A stretch of 64,000 nt of DNA, taken from positions 2,449,375 through 2,513,374 of the forward strand of contig NZ_VFOK01000001.1 in assembly GCF_006716095.1 (NCBI RefSeq), read 5' to 3'. Within the stretch, counting starts at the first letter, position 1; the number at the start of each line of letters is the position of its first letter. The notes beneath the pieces are model-generated. The model was not told the DNA's origin. It ran no database searches and worked only from the letters and a program-made list of their open reading frames with translations. The stretch comes from Barrientosiimonas humi (GTDB lineage: Bacteria; Actinomycetota; Actinomycetes; Actinomycetales; Dermatophilaceae). Shown here one piece after another: positions 47,479-55,569 of the stretch. A program made the translations under genes and the position numbers.

Positions 47479-47729
47479 GCGACGGGCCGCTTCCCGTCGG
47501 TCTCCGGCCGCTCCGGGCCGTACCACCGCTGCAGCGGCATCCCGGGCTTCCACCCGCCCGCGTCCTCGCCGCGCTCGGCGCGCTCGACCTCGTCGCGGTA
47601 GCGAATGCGCCGCATCGTGTTGTTCATGCTGCGGAAGATCCACCAGCAGGCGAGCGACATCGTGAACAGCACGATGAAGCCCACCAGACCGGCGGTCGTG
47701 GTGACGCTCTCGATGCTCTCGTTGTTCAT
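47448..47729 (-). CDS. Small single-pass membrane protein linked to mca
   Basis: A 93-residue protein: one helix (TAGLVGFIVLFTMSLACWWI) near residues 12-31, then a basic and Trp-containing tail (NNTMRRIRYRDEVERAERGE, WKPGMPLQRWYGPERP). ATG 47729 overlaps the mca stop as ATGA. A small membrane gene follows mca in M. tuberculosis too (Rv1083), so the link is conserved. Function is unknown. Its 3' end overlaps the hemolysin III gene by 31 bases. Confidence 0.8.
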   Translation of the reverse strand: MNNESIESVTTTAGLVGFIVLFTMSLACWWIFRSMNNTMRRIRYRDEVERAERGEDAGGWKPGMPLQRWYGPERPETDGKRPVAQASAPDAPE

Positions 47730-48682
47730 CGGGCCTCCTCGGGCACCCTCTCGCGCACGTCGTCGACGACGAGCTGCTGCCCGCCGCGCGTCGCGCGCTC
47801 GTCGGCCTCGGCGGTGGTGCCGAGCCCGGCGAACAGGTCGTCCTCGTCCCCGTCGTCGGGGAGGGGGACGTAAGACAGTGTCAGGTCGAAGTCCTCGGTG
47901 GGCCAGACCTGGGCCTGCATCTCGCGCGAGATGCGGAAGAAGTTGCCGTCGGGGTCGACCTGCGTGGCGTGCGCGAGCAGCGCCCGCTCCCGCTGCTCGA
48001 AGTAGTCGGCGACCTGCACCCGGGTGGTGATCCGCCCCTCGGGCCGGTCCTTCCACCCCGCGATCCACTCGGCGTACGGCGACTCCTCGCCGGCCGAGAT
48101 CAGCGCCTCGTGGAAGGCCTCGAGCTTGGCGCGGGAGAACCCCCGGTCGTAGTAGAGCTTCAGCGGCTGCCAGGCCGGCCCGGCGTGCGGGTAGGCCTCG
48201 GGGTCGCCGGCCGCGCGGAACGCGGCGACCGACACCACGTGGCACATGATGTGGTCGGGGTGGGGGTAGCCACCGTTCTCGTCGTACGTCGTCATCACGT
48301 GCGGGCGGAAGCGCCGCACCTCGCGCACGAGGGCCTCGACGGTGATGTCGAGCGGCTCGAGCGCGAAGCAGCCCTCGGGCAGCGGCGGCAGCGGGTCGCC
48401 CTCGGGGAGCCCGGAGTCGACGAAGCCGAGCCAGTGGTGGTCGATGCCGAGGATCTCGGCGGCCGCGGCCATCTCGCGCCGGCGCACCTCGGGCAGCTCG
48501 CGCAGGATCTGCGGGTCGTCCTGCAGCCGCGGGTTGAGCACGTCGCCGCGCTCCCCGCCGGTGCACGAGACGACGAGCACCTCGTGGCCCTCCGCGACGT
48601 ACTTGGCGAGGGTGGCGGCGCCCTTGCTCGACTCGTCGTCGGGGTGGGCGTGGACCGCCATCAGACGCATCCGCTCGGCCAC
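47726..48682 (-). CDS. mca: Mycothiol S-conjugate amidase
   Basis: Cleaves mycothiol S-conjugates to release mercapturic acids for export during detoxification. The 318-residue zinc enzyme has MAVHAHPDDESSKGAATLAK with the AHPDDE metal motif and GGYPHPDHIMCH with the second His ligand. EWIAGWKDRPEGRITTRVQV supports Mca over MshB. GTG 48682 has AAGGA about 8 bases upstream. Its presence implies mycothiol metabolism. It is divergent from the DUF4307 gene. Confidence 0.95.
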   Translation of the reverse strand: MAERMRLMAVHAHPDDESSKGAATLAKYVAEGHEVLVVSCTGGERGDVLNPRLQDDPQILRELPEVRRREMAAAAEILGIDHHWLGFVDSGLPEGDPLPPLPEGCFALEPLDITVEALVREVRRFRPHVMTTYDENGGYPHPDHIMCHVVSVAAFRAAGDPEAYPHAGPAWQPLKLYYDRGFSRAKLEAFHEALISAGEESPYAEWIAGWKDRPEGRITTRVQVADYFEQRERALLAHATQVDPDGNFFRISREMQAQVWPTEDFDLTLSYVPLPDDGDEDDLFAGLGTTAEADERATRGGQQLVVDDVRERVPEEAR

Positions 48683-48824
48683 GTGAGGTTCCTTCCTGGT
48701 GCACTCGTTGCAGCGCTCCCGCGGGGCACTCGGCTCGCCCGCAGGATCGCCACCTATCCTCTCACTGCGCACCGACCGACCCTGCGCCGGTGGCCATCGA
48801 CCTCCCCCTCTGCAAGGAGCCCGC

Positions 48825-49220
48825 GTGCCCATCCCCCGTCCCGCGCCCGAGCAGCGACGCTGGTGGATCTTCGGCACCATCGCGATCACCCTCGCGGTCG
48901 CGGTGACGGTGTGGTTCGGCATCTCGGCGTCGAGCGGCATCTCCTGGCAGGACACCGGGCGCACCACGGTGGACGACCGCACGGTCCAGGTCCGGTTCGA
49001 CGTCATCGACCCGGAGAACGGCCCGGTGACCTGCACGCTGGTCGCCCTCGCTCCCGACAAGTCCACCGTGGGACGGCGCACCGTCGCGCTGCCCGCGAGC
49101 CGGTTCGAGTCCACCCGCCACGTCGTGGAGGTCAAGACCACCCAGCGGGCCGTCGCCACCACGGTCGAGTCGTGCCAGCGCACCCCGACCGACACCCCCG
49201 GGGTGACCCCCCGCAGCTGA
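48825..49220 (+). CDS. DUF4307 membrane protein
   Basis: A 131-residue single-pass protein: transmembrane helix at about 13-35 (WWIFGTIAITLAVAVTVWFG), then a small extracytoplasmic beta domain with VQVRFDVIDPENGPVTCTLV and VVEVKTTQRAVATTVESCQR; Cys residues may pair. DUF4307 genes lie between greA and mca across actinobacteria. GTG 48825 follows AAGGAG by 5 bases. Function is unknown. Confidence 0.9.
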   Translation: MPIPRPAPEQRRWWIFGTIAITLAVAVTVWFGISASSGISWQDTGRTTVDDRTVQVRFDVIDPENGPVTCTLVALAPDKSTVGRRTVALPASRFESTRHVVEVKTTQRAVATTVESCQRTPTDTPGVTPRS

Positions 49221-49336
49221 CCGCGGGGAATGGCCATCGAGCCGTTCGCTGTTAGACTTGTCAGTTCAACCACGGTCTGGGCTGGCCTTGACGTCGACTC
49301 GTCGTCGTAGGCGCCATCCCGGACCGCGTTGTTTGT

Positions 49337-49358
49337 GCCGGGTGGTTCGCCACCCGGC
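49337..49358 (+). promoter_or_regulatory. UUCG-capped hairpin in the greA leader
   Basis: A perfect 9-bp stem GCCGGGTGG / CCACCCGGC closed by the tetraloop TTCG, 27 bases before GTG 49386. A TAGACT hexamer near 49254 could be the -10, giving a leader of about 120 bases. No T-run follows, so it is more likely an mRNA stability or pausing element than a simple terminator. Confidence 0.6.
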
Positions 49359-49385
49359 CTACGTTCATTCCCAAGGAGACCAACC

Positions 49386-49880
49386 GTGACCGACACCGCC
49401 AACACCTCGGCAAGCTTCCTGACCCAGGACGCCTACGACCGGCTGAAGGCTGAGCTGGAGCACCTCTCCGGCGAGGGTCGCACCGACATCGCCAAGCGCA
49501 TCGAGGCCGCCCGCGACGAGGGTGACCTCAAGGAGAACGGCGGCTACCACGCGGCCAAGGAGGAGCAGGGCAAGATGGAGGCCCGCATCCGCCAGCTCGA
49601 GTCGCTGCTGCGCGACGCCATCGTCGGCGAGGCCCCCAAGGACGACGGGATCGTCGAGCCCGGCATGGTCGTGACCGTCGAGATGTTCGGCGACGAGGAG
49701 AAGTTCCTGCTCGGCAGCCGCGAGATCGCCGGCGACAGCGAGCTCGACGTCTACTCCGAGAAGTCGCCGCTCGGCGCGGCCATCATGGGCAAGAAGAAGG
49801 GCGAGTCCGCCGAGTACGAAGCGCCCAACGGCAAGACCGTCAAGGTCAAGATCCTCGACGCGACGCCCTACACCGACTGA
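49386..49880 (+). CDS. greA: Transcription elongation factor GreA
   Basis: Rescues backtracked RNA polymerase by stimulating transcript cleavage. The 164-residue protein has the coiled coil (FLTQDAYDRLKAELEHLSGE through EEQGKMEARIRQLESLL) with tip acids in ARDEGDLKENGGYHAAKEEQ and the C-terminal domain ISEKSPLG-like YSEKSPLGAAIMGKKKGE. GTG 49386 follows AAGGAG by 7 bases. The gene order greA-DUF4307-mca is conserved. Confidence 0.97.
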   Translation: MTDTANTSASFLTQDAYDRLKAELEHLSGEGRTDIAKRIEAARDEGDLKENGGYHAAKEEQGKMEARIRQLESLLRDAIVGEAPKDDGIVEPGMVVTVEMFGDEEKFLLGSREIAGDSELDVYSEKSPLGAAIMGKKKGESAEYEAPNGKTVKVKILDATPYTD

Positions 49881-49915
49881 GGGTCGCAGCGTCCGGCGCG
49901 GGCCGAGACACCGAA

Positions 49916-49959
49916 GAATGCGCGAGGCGTACAGGAATTCCTGTACGCCTCGCGCATTC
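49916..49959. repeat. 44-bp perfect palindrome between greA and the ABC permease
   Basis: gaatgcgcgaggcgtacagg and its exact complement meet at GAATTC with no loop. The atgcgcgaggcg arm is shared with the palindrome at rimI (31092-31145). It lies between two convergent genes, so it can act as a terminator for both. A short stretch cttcggcgacgatgcc (49971-49986) after it resembles part of the covarying element. Confidence 0.92.
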
Positions 49960-49996
49960 GTGGGGTCCCGCTTCGGCGACGATGCCGCCGCACCGG

Positions 49997-50830
49997 TTAC
50001 CGCGCGACGGCCCGCTGGTACATCCGGATCGACAGCGGGACGAAGATCGCCAGGATCAGCGCGATCCAGCCGAGGGTGTAGATCTCGGCGTTGCGCAGCG
50101 CCCAGGTGTACTCGATCGTCGCGAGCCGCTGCTCCTGGCTCACGCCCGGTTGCCCGGGCAGAGCGAACAGGTTGCCGAAGTTCTCGCGGGCGGCATGGGT
50201 CAGCGTCGACACCGGGTTCCACCCGGCGATCGCCTTGAGCACCGCCGGCATCTGCTCGCTCGGCACGAACGTGTTGGCGATGAACGTCAGCGGGAAGATC
50301 ACGATGAACGAGGCGTTGTTGACGATCTCGGGCGTGCGCACCGCGAGGCCGACGAACGCCATGATCCAGCTGAACGCGTAGGCGAACAGCAGCATCAGGC
50401 CGTACGCCACCACGGCCCCCGCGATCCCCTCGCGGATGCGCCAGCCGATGGCCAGCCCGGTGAGGGTCATGACGACGAGCACGACGACGTTGGTGAGCAG
50501 GTCGGACAGGGTCCGCCCGAAGAGCACGGCGCCGGGGTGCATCGGCAGCGTGCGGAAGCGGTCGATGACGCCCTTCTGCATGTCTTCGGCCATGCCCCAC
50601 CCGGTGAGGGTGGCGCCGAAGATGATCGTCTGGGTGAAGATGCCGCACATCAGGAACTCGCGGTATCCGGCGTTGTTGCCGGGGCCGGCGAGGCTGCCGA
50701 AGACGTAGCCGAACAGCAGGATGAACATGATCGGCTGCAGCGTGGTGAAGACCAGCAGGTCGGGCACCCGCTTGATCTTGATCAGGTTGCGCCGGGTGAC
50801 GGTCCAGGCGTCGGGGACGAGCGTGCTCAT
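49997..50830 (-). CDS. ABC-2 type permease, DrrB-like
   Basis: A 277-residue protein with six helices and the ABC-2 pattern: cytoplasmic start WTVTRRNLIKIKRVPDLLVF, MCGIFTQTIIFGATLTGWGM, GVIDRFRTLPMHPGAVLFGR and NNASFIVIFPLTFIANTFVP. It exports drugs or lipids together with the ATPase encoded upstream. ATG 50830 overlaps the ATPase stop as ATGA. Confidence 0.93.
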   Translation of the reverse strand: MSTLVPDAWTVTRRNLIKIKRVPDLLVFTTLQPIMFILLFGYVFGSLAGPGNNAGYREFLMCGIFTQTIIFGATLTGWGMAEDMQKGVIDRFRTLPMHPGAVLFGRTLSDLLTNVVVLVVMTLTGLAIGWRIREGIAGAVVAYGLMLLFAYAFSWIMAFVGLAVRTPEIVNNASFIVIFPLTFIANTFVPSEQMPAVLKAIAGWNPVSTLTHAARENFGNLFALPGQPGVSQEQRLATIEYTWALRNAEIYTLGWIALILAIFVPLSIRMYQRAVAR

Positions 50831-51825
50831 GAGCTGACCTCCTGCTGCTGGTCGGCCCCAGCCTCGGCGTCGTCGGTGGCGTCCTCGGCGCGGTGGCCGG
50901 TGAGGGACAGGAAGGCGTCGTCCAGCGTGGGGCGACGGATCCCGATGTCCTGCACGGCGATGCCCGCGTCGTCGAGCGCCCGGACCCCCCGCAGCAGGGA
51001 GTCGGTGCCGCCGGAGACCGGCACGGTGAGGGTGCGGGTGTGCTCGTCGAGGTCGGGCTGGTCGCCCGCGCCGACCTGGCCCAGCAGCGAGCGCGCCTCG
51101 CCGAGCCGGGTCGCGTCGGCGATGGTGACGTGCAGCCGCGAGCCGCCCACCTGGTCCTTGAGCTGGTCGGCCGTGCCCTCGGCGATGACCTTGCCCTGGT
51201 CGACCACGACGATGTTGTCGGCCAGCCGGTCGGCCTCCTCGAGGTACTGCGTGGTGAGCAGCACGGAGGTGCCGCCGCGCACCAGGTCGGCGATGACGTC
51301 CCACATGTCGCCGCGGCTGCGCGGGTCGAGGCCCGTGGTCGGCTCGTCGAGGAAGATCACCGGCGGGTTGGCGACCAGCGCGCCCGCGAGGTCGAGCCGG
51401 CGCCGCATGCCGCCGGAGTAGGTCTTGGCGGGGCGGTCGGCCGCGTCCTCGAGGCGGAACTGCGCGAGCAGCTCGCGGGTGCGTGCCTTCGCGGCCGGCC
51501 CCGACAGGTGATAGAGACGCGCGACCATCTCGAGGTTCTCGAAGCCGCTGAGGTACTCGTCGACCGCGGCGTACTGCCCGCTGACGCCGATGCGCCGGCG
51601 CACCTCGCCGGGCTGGCGCACGACGTCGGCCCCGGCCACGGTCGCGTGGCCCGAGTCGGGCTTGATCAGGGTGGTGAGCATGCGCACCGTCGTGGTCTTG
51701 CCGGCCCCGTTCGGGCCCAGCACTCCCAGGACGCTTCCCTCGGGCACGCGCAACGAGATCCCGTCGGCGGCCTTCACGTCGCCGTAGTGCTTCTTGAGCC
51801 CCTCGGCGGTCACTGAATCGGTCAC
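50827..51825 (-). CDS. ABC transporter ATPase, DrrA-like
   Basis: A 332-residue ATPase: Walker A LGPNGAGKTTT, signature YSGGMRRRLD, Walker B VIFLDEPTTGLDPRSR, and a DrrA-type C-terminal extension with IGIRRPTLDDAFLSLTGH. It powers the DrrB-like permease. GTG 51825 has CATGCT ending 7 bases before it. Antibiotic self-resistance or lipid export are known roles in the family; no biosynthetic genes are nearby. Confidence 0.94.
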   Translation of the reverse strand: MTDSVTAEGLKKHYGDVKAADGISLRVPEGSVLGVLGPNGAGKTTTVRMLTTLIKPDSGHATVAGADVVRQPGEVRRRIGVSGQYAAVDEYLSGFENLEMVARLYHLSGPAAKARTRELLAQFRLEDAADRPAKTYSGGMRRRLDLAGALVANPPVIFLDEPTTGLDPRSRGDMWDVIADLVRGGTSVLLTTQYLEEADRLADNIVVVDQGKVIAEGTADQLKDQVGGSRLHVTIADATRLGEARSLLGQVGAGDQPDLDEHTRTLTVPVSGGTDSLLRGVRALDDAGIAVQDIGIRRPTLDDAFLSLTGHRAEDATDDAEAGADQQQEVSS

Positions 51826-51879
51826 GGCTCAGAGCATGACACCCCCCACGGACAGCGTGTGTCCGCGGGTAGCAACGAT

Positions 51880-52080
51880 TCAGGTGAGCCAGGTCACGAG
51901 CGCGACCACCGCGGCCACCAGGCCGTAGGCCGCGATGCCCATCAGCGCCAGACCGAGGAACTGCAGCGGCCGGCTGCCGGTGCGGCGCGCGTGGTCGAAC
52001 AGCGCCCAGCCGCCACCGGCGAACGCGGCGACGAGGATCAGCACCCCGACGACCGCGAGCAGCCCGGTCATGAACGTCAT
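51880..52080 (-). CDS. Small two-helix membrane protein
   Basis: A 66-residue hydrophobic protein (MTFMTGLLAVVGVLILVAAF; helices about 4-24 and 43-64 separated by DHARRTGSRPL). GTG 52089 is an alternative start. It lies 24 bases past the metB stop on the same strand. No family is recognised. Confidence 0.6.
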   Translation of the reverse strand: MTFMTGLLAVVGVLILVAAFAGGGWALFDHARRTGSRPLQFLGLALMGIAAYGLVAAVVALVTWLT

Positions 52081-52104
52081 CGCCAGCACCCCCGAGCCAT
52101 CAGG

Positions 52105-53283
52105 TCAGCCCATGGCCTGCTCGAGGTCGGCGACGAGGTCGTCGACGTCCTCGATGCCGACCGAGAGCCGGATCAGGTCGCTCGGGACCTCCAGCTCGGT
52201 GCCCGCGACGCTCGCGTGGGTCATCCGGCCCGGGTGCTCGATGAGCGACTCGACGCCCCCGAGCGACTCCCCCAGGATCCACAGCTTGGTGGAGCCGACG
52301 ATGTCCAGCGCGCGCTGCTCGCCACCCTCGACCTGGAAACTGACCATGCCGCCGAACCGGCGCATCTGCTTCGCGGCGACGTCGTGGCCCGGGTGGGAGT
52401 CGAGCCCGGGGTAGTTCACGTGCGTGACGTCGCTGCGGCTGCGCAGGAACTCGACGACCCGCTCGGCGTTGTCGCAGTGCCGCTCCATGCGCACGGCGAG
52501 CGTCTTCAGCCCGCGCAGGGTGAGCCAGGAGTCCATCGGGCCGGCGACGCCGCCCATGGAGTTCTGGTGGAACGCGATGCGCTCGGCCGCGTCGGCGTAC
52601 TCCGGGACGGCGATCTGCGGTGCGACCACGACCGCGCCGCCGACGACGTCGGAGTGGCCACCGACGTACTTCGTGGTGGAGTGCACGACGATGTCGGCGC
52701 CCAGCGCGATCGGCTGCTGCAGGTAGGGCGAGGCGAAGGTGTTGTCGACGACCAGCAGCGCCCCGGCCTCGTGCGCGATCTCGGCGATGGCGGCGATGTC
52801 GGCGATGCCGAGCAGCGGGTTGGTGGGCGTCTCGAGCCAGATCATCTTCGTCACGCCGGGGCGGATCTCGCCGCGGATCGCGTCGGGCTGGGAGACCTTC
52901 GCGAGGCTGTGGTCGACGCCCCAGCGCTGCTGCACCTTGGCGACCAGGCGGTAGGTGCCGCCGTACGCGTCGGTCGGCACCACCATGTGGTCACCCGGCC
53001 CGAGCAGCCCGCGCATGATCGCGTCCTCGCCCGCCAGACCCGACGCGAACGCGAATCCCCTTGCCCCGCTTTCGAGGTCGGCGATGCACTCCTCGAGCGC
53101 GGTGCGCGTGGGGTTCGCCGAGCGGGAGTACTCATACCCCTCGCGGAAGCCGCCGACACCGTCCTGCTTGTACGTCGACGTCTGGTAGATCGCCGGCACG
53201 ACGGCGCCGGTGCGCGGGTCGGGCTCCTGCCCCGCATGGATGGCGCGGGTGGAGAAGCCCTGACGGGAGGTCTGGTCGGTCAT
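52105..53283 (-). CDS. metB: Cystathionine gamma-synthase/lyase
   Basis: A 392-residue PLP enzyme of the Cys/Met metabolism family, joining O-activated homoserine with cysteine or cleaving cystathionine. Key segments are YEYSRSANPTRTALEECIAD, FASGLAGEDAIM, DNTFASPYLQQP and the PLP lysine in VVHSTTKYVGGHSD; it ends [19 protein letters not shown]. Context next to greA matches M. tuberculosis metB. TAGCCT ends 6 bases before ATG 53283. Confidence 0.95.
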   Translation of the reverse strand: MTDQTSRQGFSTRAIHAGQEPDPRTGAVVPAIYQTSTYKQDGVGGFREGYEYSRSANPTRTALEECIADLESGARGFAFASGLAGEDAIMRGLLGPGDHMVVPTDAYGGTYRLVAKVQQRWGVDHSLAKVSQPDAIRGEIRPGVTKMIWLETPTNPLLGIADIAAIAEIAHEAGALLVVDNTFASPYLQQPIALGADIVVHSTTKYVGGHSDVVGGAVVVAPQIAVPEYADAAERIAFHQNSMGGVAGPMDSWLTLRGLKTLAVRMERHCDNAERVVEFLRSRSDVTHVNYPGLDSHPGHDVAAKQMRRFGGMVSFQVEGGEQRALDIVGSTKLWILGESLGGVESLIEHPGRMTHASVAGTELEVPSDLIRLSVGIEDVDDLVADLEQAMG

Positions 53284-53289
53284 GGACCC

Positions 53290-53295
53290 AGGCTA
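53290..53295 (-). promoter_or_regulatory. Leaderless -10 box of metB
   Basis: TAGCCT on the minus strand ends 6 bases before ATG 53283. Confidence 0.6.
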
Positions 53296-53532
53296 TGCGG
53301 CGGCCCACCATCCCGGTCGAGGCGCCCGATCATGCCGGTCGAGCAGGGCCGCCCATGCAGGTCGAGCAGGCCGCGAGGGACGAGCGGCCGTATCGAGACC
53401 CCCGAGGCGGACAGTTCGACAGGAAGAACGCGGCGTGCGCCCCGAGATCCCGCGGGAGCACGCGGGACTCGGCTCGTTCGTCCTGTCCAGATGTACGCCG
53501 GCGTCGCGCGCGAACCCCGGTTCGCCCCGGGT

Positions 53533-53538
53533 TACCGT
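53533..53538 (+). promoter_or_regulatory. Leaderless -10 box of the 53545 methyltransferase gene
   Basis: TACCGT ends 6 bases before GTG 53545 and decides that start. Confidence 0.55.
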
Positions 53539-53544
53539 CGACAG

Positions 53545-54744
53545 GTGCCCTCCCCCGCCGTCCCTGAGTACGCCGACCTCGCCCCGCTCCTGCTCGACCC
53601 CGAGCGTCTGGTGCGGGCGGTCGCCGGTGGCGCCCTGCGCGGGTCCGAGCCGCCGGCCTACCACCGGGTCGAGCTGCGCTACGTCGACCTCAAGGCCGGC
53701 CGCCGGCTGCAGGTGCAGCGCTTCGACGCGACGCAGGCGCACACCAGCAACCACGACGCCGAGGCCGCGACCGGCGAGGTCGAGGGCCTGCTGAGCCAGG
53801 CGTACGGCCACTGGCACGTGGAGACCACCGGCGGCGACCACGCGGTCCGGGTCAACAAGAAGGGGCGCGCGGTCGTGCAGCGATCCAGGGCCGCGACCGC
53901 CACCGTCGACCGCAGCCACGACCGCGCCAAGCGGCGCTGGCTCGCCGAGGACGACCCGGTGTTCGCCGCGCTCGGCATCGCCACCGCCGACGGCACGATC
54001 AAGCCGTCGCGCCGCGACAAGTTCACCCAGGTGCAGGACTTCCTCGCCACGCTCGAGCCGGTGCTCGACGCCGCCGTGGCCGCCGCGGGCGACGGCCCGC
54101 TGCGGGTGGTCGACCTCGGCTGCGGCAACGCCTACCTCACGTTCGCGGCCTACCGATATCTGCGCGAGGTGCGCGGCCTTGACGTGCACGTCACCGGCGT
54201 CGACAGCAAGGCGCAGTCGCGTGAGCACAACTCGCTCGTCGCCGAGAACCTCGGCGCCGCAACGGATCTCACGTTCGTCCAGGGGATGATCGGCGAGACC
54301 GAGCTGGACCAGGAGCCGCACCTGGTGATGGCGCTGCACGCGTGCGACACCGCGACCGACGACGCCCTCGCCCAGGCGGTGCGGTGGGCGGCGCCCGTGG
54401 TCGTGGCGGCGCCGTGCTGCCACCACGACCTGCAACGCCAGCTCGACGCGCAGACGGTCCCCGGGCCGTACGCCCTGCTCACCCGGCACGGCATCCTGCG
54501 CGAGCGGATGGCCGACGTGCTCACCGACGGGCTGCGCGCGGCGCTGCTGCGCCAGCAGGGGTACCGCACCGAGGTCATCGAGTTCGTCGACAGCAAGCAC
54601 ACCCCGCGCAACGCGATCATCCGCGCGGTGCGCACCGGCTCGGCCGCCACCGCGGACGACCGGCAGGCGTACGCCGACCTGTGCCGGCAGTGGGGCGTCA
54701 CCCCTCGCCTGGAGTCCGCGCTCGGTCCGCTCAGCTCCCCCTGA
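53545..54744 (+). CDS. SAM-dependent methyltransferase, Methyltransf_32 type
   Basis: A 399-residue protein. After about 170 residues of unassigned N-terminal domain comes the SAM motif RVVDLGCGNAYLTFAAYRYL, then VTGVDSKAQSREHN, VMALHACDTATDDAL and VVAAPCCHHDLQRQL, the PCCHH motif of this family. The target is unknown; RNA or protein substrates have been proposed for relatives. GTG 53545 is set by the -10 box. It overlaps the convergent hydrolase gene by 14 bases. Confidence 0.88.
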   Translation: MPSPAVPEYADLAPLLLDPERLVRAVAGGALRGSEPPAYHRVELRYVDLKAGRRLQVQRFDATQAHTSNHDAEAATGEVEGLLSQAYGHWHVETTGGDHAVRVNKKGRAVVQRSRAATATVDRSHDRAKRRWLAEDDPVFAALGIATADGTIKPSRRDKFTQVQDFLATLEPVLDAAVAAAGDGPLRVVDLGCGNAYLTFAAYRYLREVRGLDVHVTGVDSKAQSREHNSLVAENLGAATDLTFVQGMIGETELDQEPHLVMALHACDTATDDALAQAVRWAAPVVVAAPCCHHDLQRQLDAQTVPGPYALLTRHGILRERMADVLTDGLRAALLRQQGYRTEVIEFVDSKHTPRNAIIRAVRTGSAATADDRQAYADLCRQWGVTPRLESALGPLSSP

Positions 54745-55516
54745 CGAGTGCCGTGAGCTGCGCGGTCACCCTCGGCTGCGTCAGCAGCGGCACGCCGTGC
54801 TCGTCCCCCGGGACGACGAGCACGCTCGCGCGCGGCAGCGCCGCGGCATCGGCCCGCACCTCCGACTCGGGCACGTCGGGGTCCTGCGCCGCCACCACCG
54901 ACAGCACCGGCTGGCGCACCTTCGGCAGATAGCCCGCGAGGGCCGTCGGGTCGCCCCGGTTCCACACCTTCGCGCAGCTCAGCACGCCCACGGCGTCGAT
55001 GTCCGCGGACGAGGCCGCCTCGATCAGTCCCAGGCACCCGCCGCGGGACCCGCCGATCACGACGACGCGATCGGCGCCCTGCGCCCTGGCCCCGGCCACG
55101 ACGCCGCGCAGCTCCCGCTGCCGGTCGGCGAGCGGACCGTCCGGCGTCGCGTAGTCGTACGCCACGACGGTGGTGCCGTCCTCGACCAGGGTCTTGGCGT
55201 AGTCGGCCCAGTCGCAGGCGGTCCCGTCGGCCGTGTTGACGAAGACCACCGCGGTGGCGCCCCGGCCGGTCACGGTGGCGTTGGTGCCGTGCGCGCCCGG
55301 GAGCGACCGGCCGCCGGGCAGGCAGGCCAGGGACGGCGCAGAGGTCGACGGGGAGGCAGGCGGGCCTGTCGCCGGGGAGGAAGCGGCGGTCGCGGGCCCG
55401 GAGGCCGACCCCGCGGCGGGGCGGTCGTCACCCGACCCGCAGGCCGCGAGGCCGCCCGCCGCGACCGTCGCCAGGGCGACCCGACCGAGGAACCGTGCTG
55501 CTGCGAAGGAGTCCAT
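54731..55516 (-). CDS. Alpha/beta-hydrolase-like lipoprotein
   Basis: A 261-residue lipoprotein: signal with lipobox LAAC (Cys26), a Ser/Pro/Ala linker to about 65, then an alpha/beta hydrolase core with nucleophile segment VVVIGGSRGGCLGL, LSVVAAQDPDVPESE for the acid and VPGDEHGVPLL for the His. It resembles serine aminopeptidase/esterase folds. Extracytoplasmic; substrate unknown. It converges with a 14-base overlap on the methyltransferase gene. Confidence 0.8.
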   Translation of the reverse strand: MDSFAAARFLGRVALATVAAGGLAACGSGDDRPAAGSASGPATAASSPATGPPASPSTSAPSLACLPGGRSLPGAHGTNATVTGRGATAVVFVNTADGTACDWADYAKTLVEDGTTVVAYDYATPDGPLADRQRELRGVVAGARAQGADRVVVIGGSRGGCLGLIEAASSADIDAVGVLSCAKVWNRGDPTALAGYLPKVRQPVLSVVAAQDPDVPESEVRADAAALPRASVLVVPGDEHGVPLLTQPRVTAQLTALVRGS

Positions 55517-55569
55517 CCCTCAGCATGGCCCAGCTCGGCCCATATGACTAGAGTGACATAGAGGCGGTG

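Larger units (their letters stand above)
53284..53544. other. Divergent intergenic region between metB and a methyltransferase gene
   Basis: 261 bp with the metB -10 (TAGCCT, 53290-53295) at one end and the methyltransferase -10 at the other. It contains a short degenerate tandem repeat of atgc-ggtcgagcagg (53330-53375). Nothing else is recognised. Confidence 0.6.

Noticed and set aside
50827-51825. Part of an antibiotic gene cluster because of the DrrAB-like transporter
   Set aside because: Flanking genes are all housekeeping (greA, metB); no biosynthetic genes are in the window.
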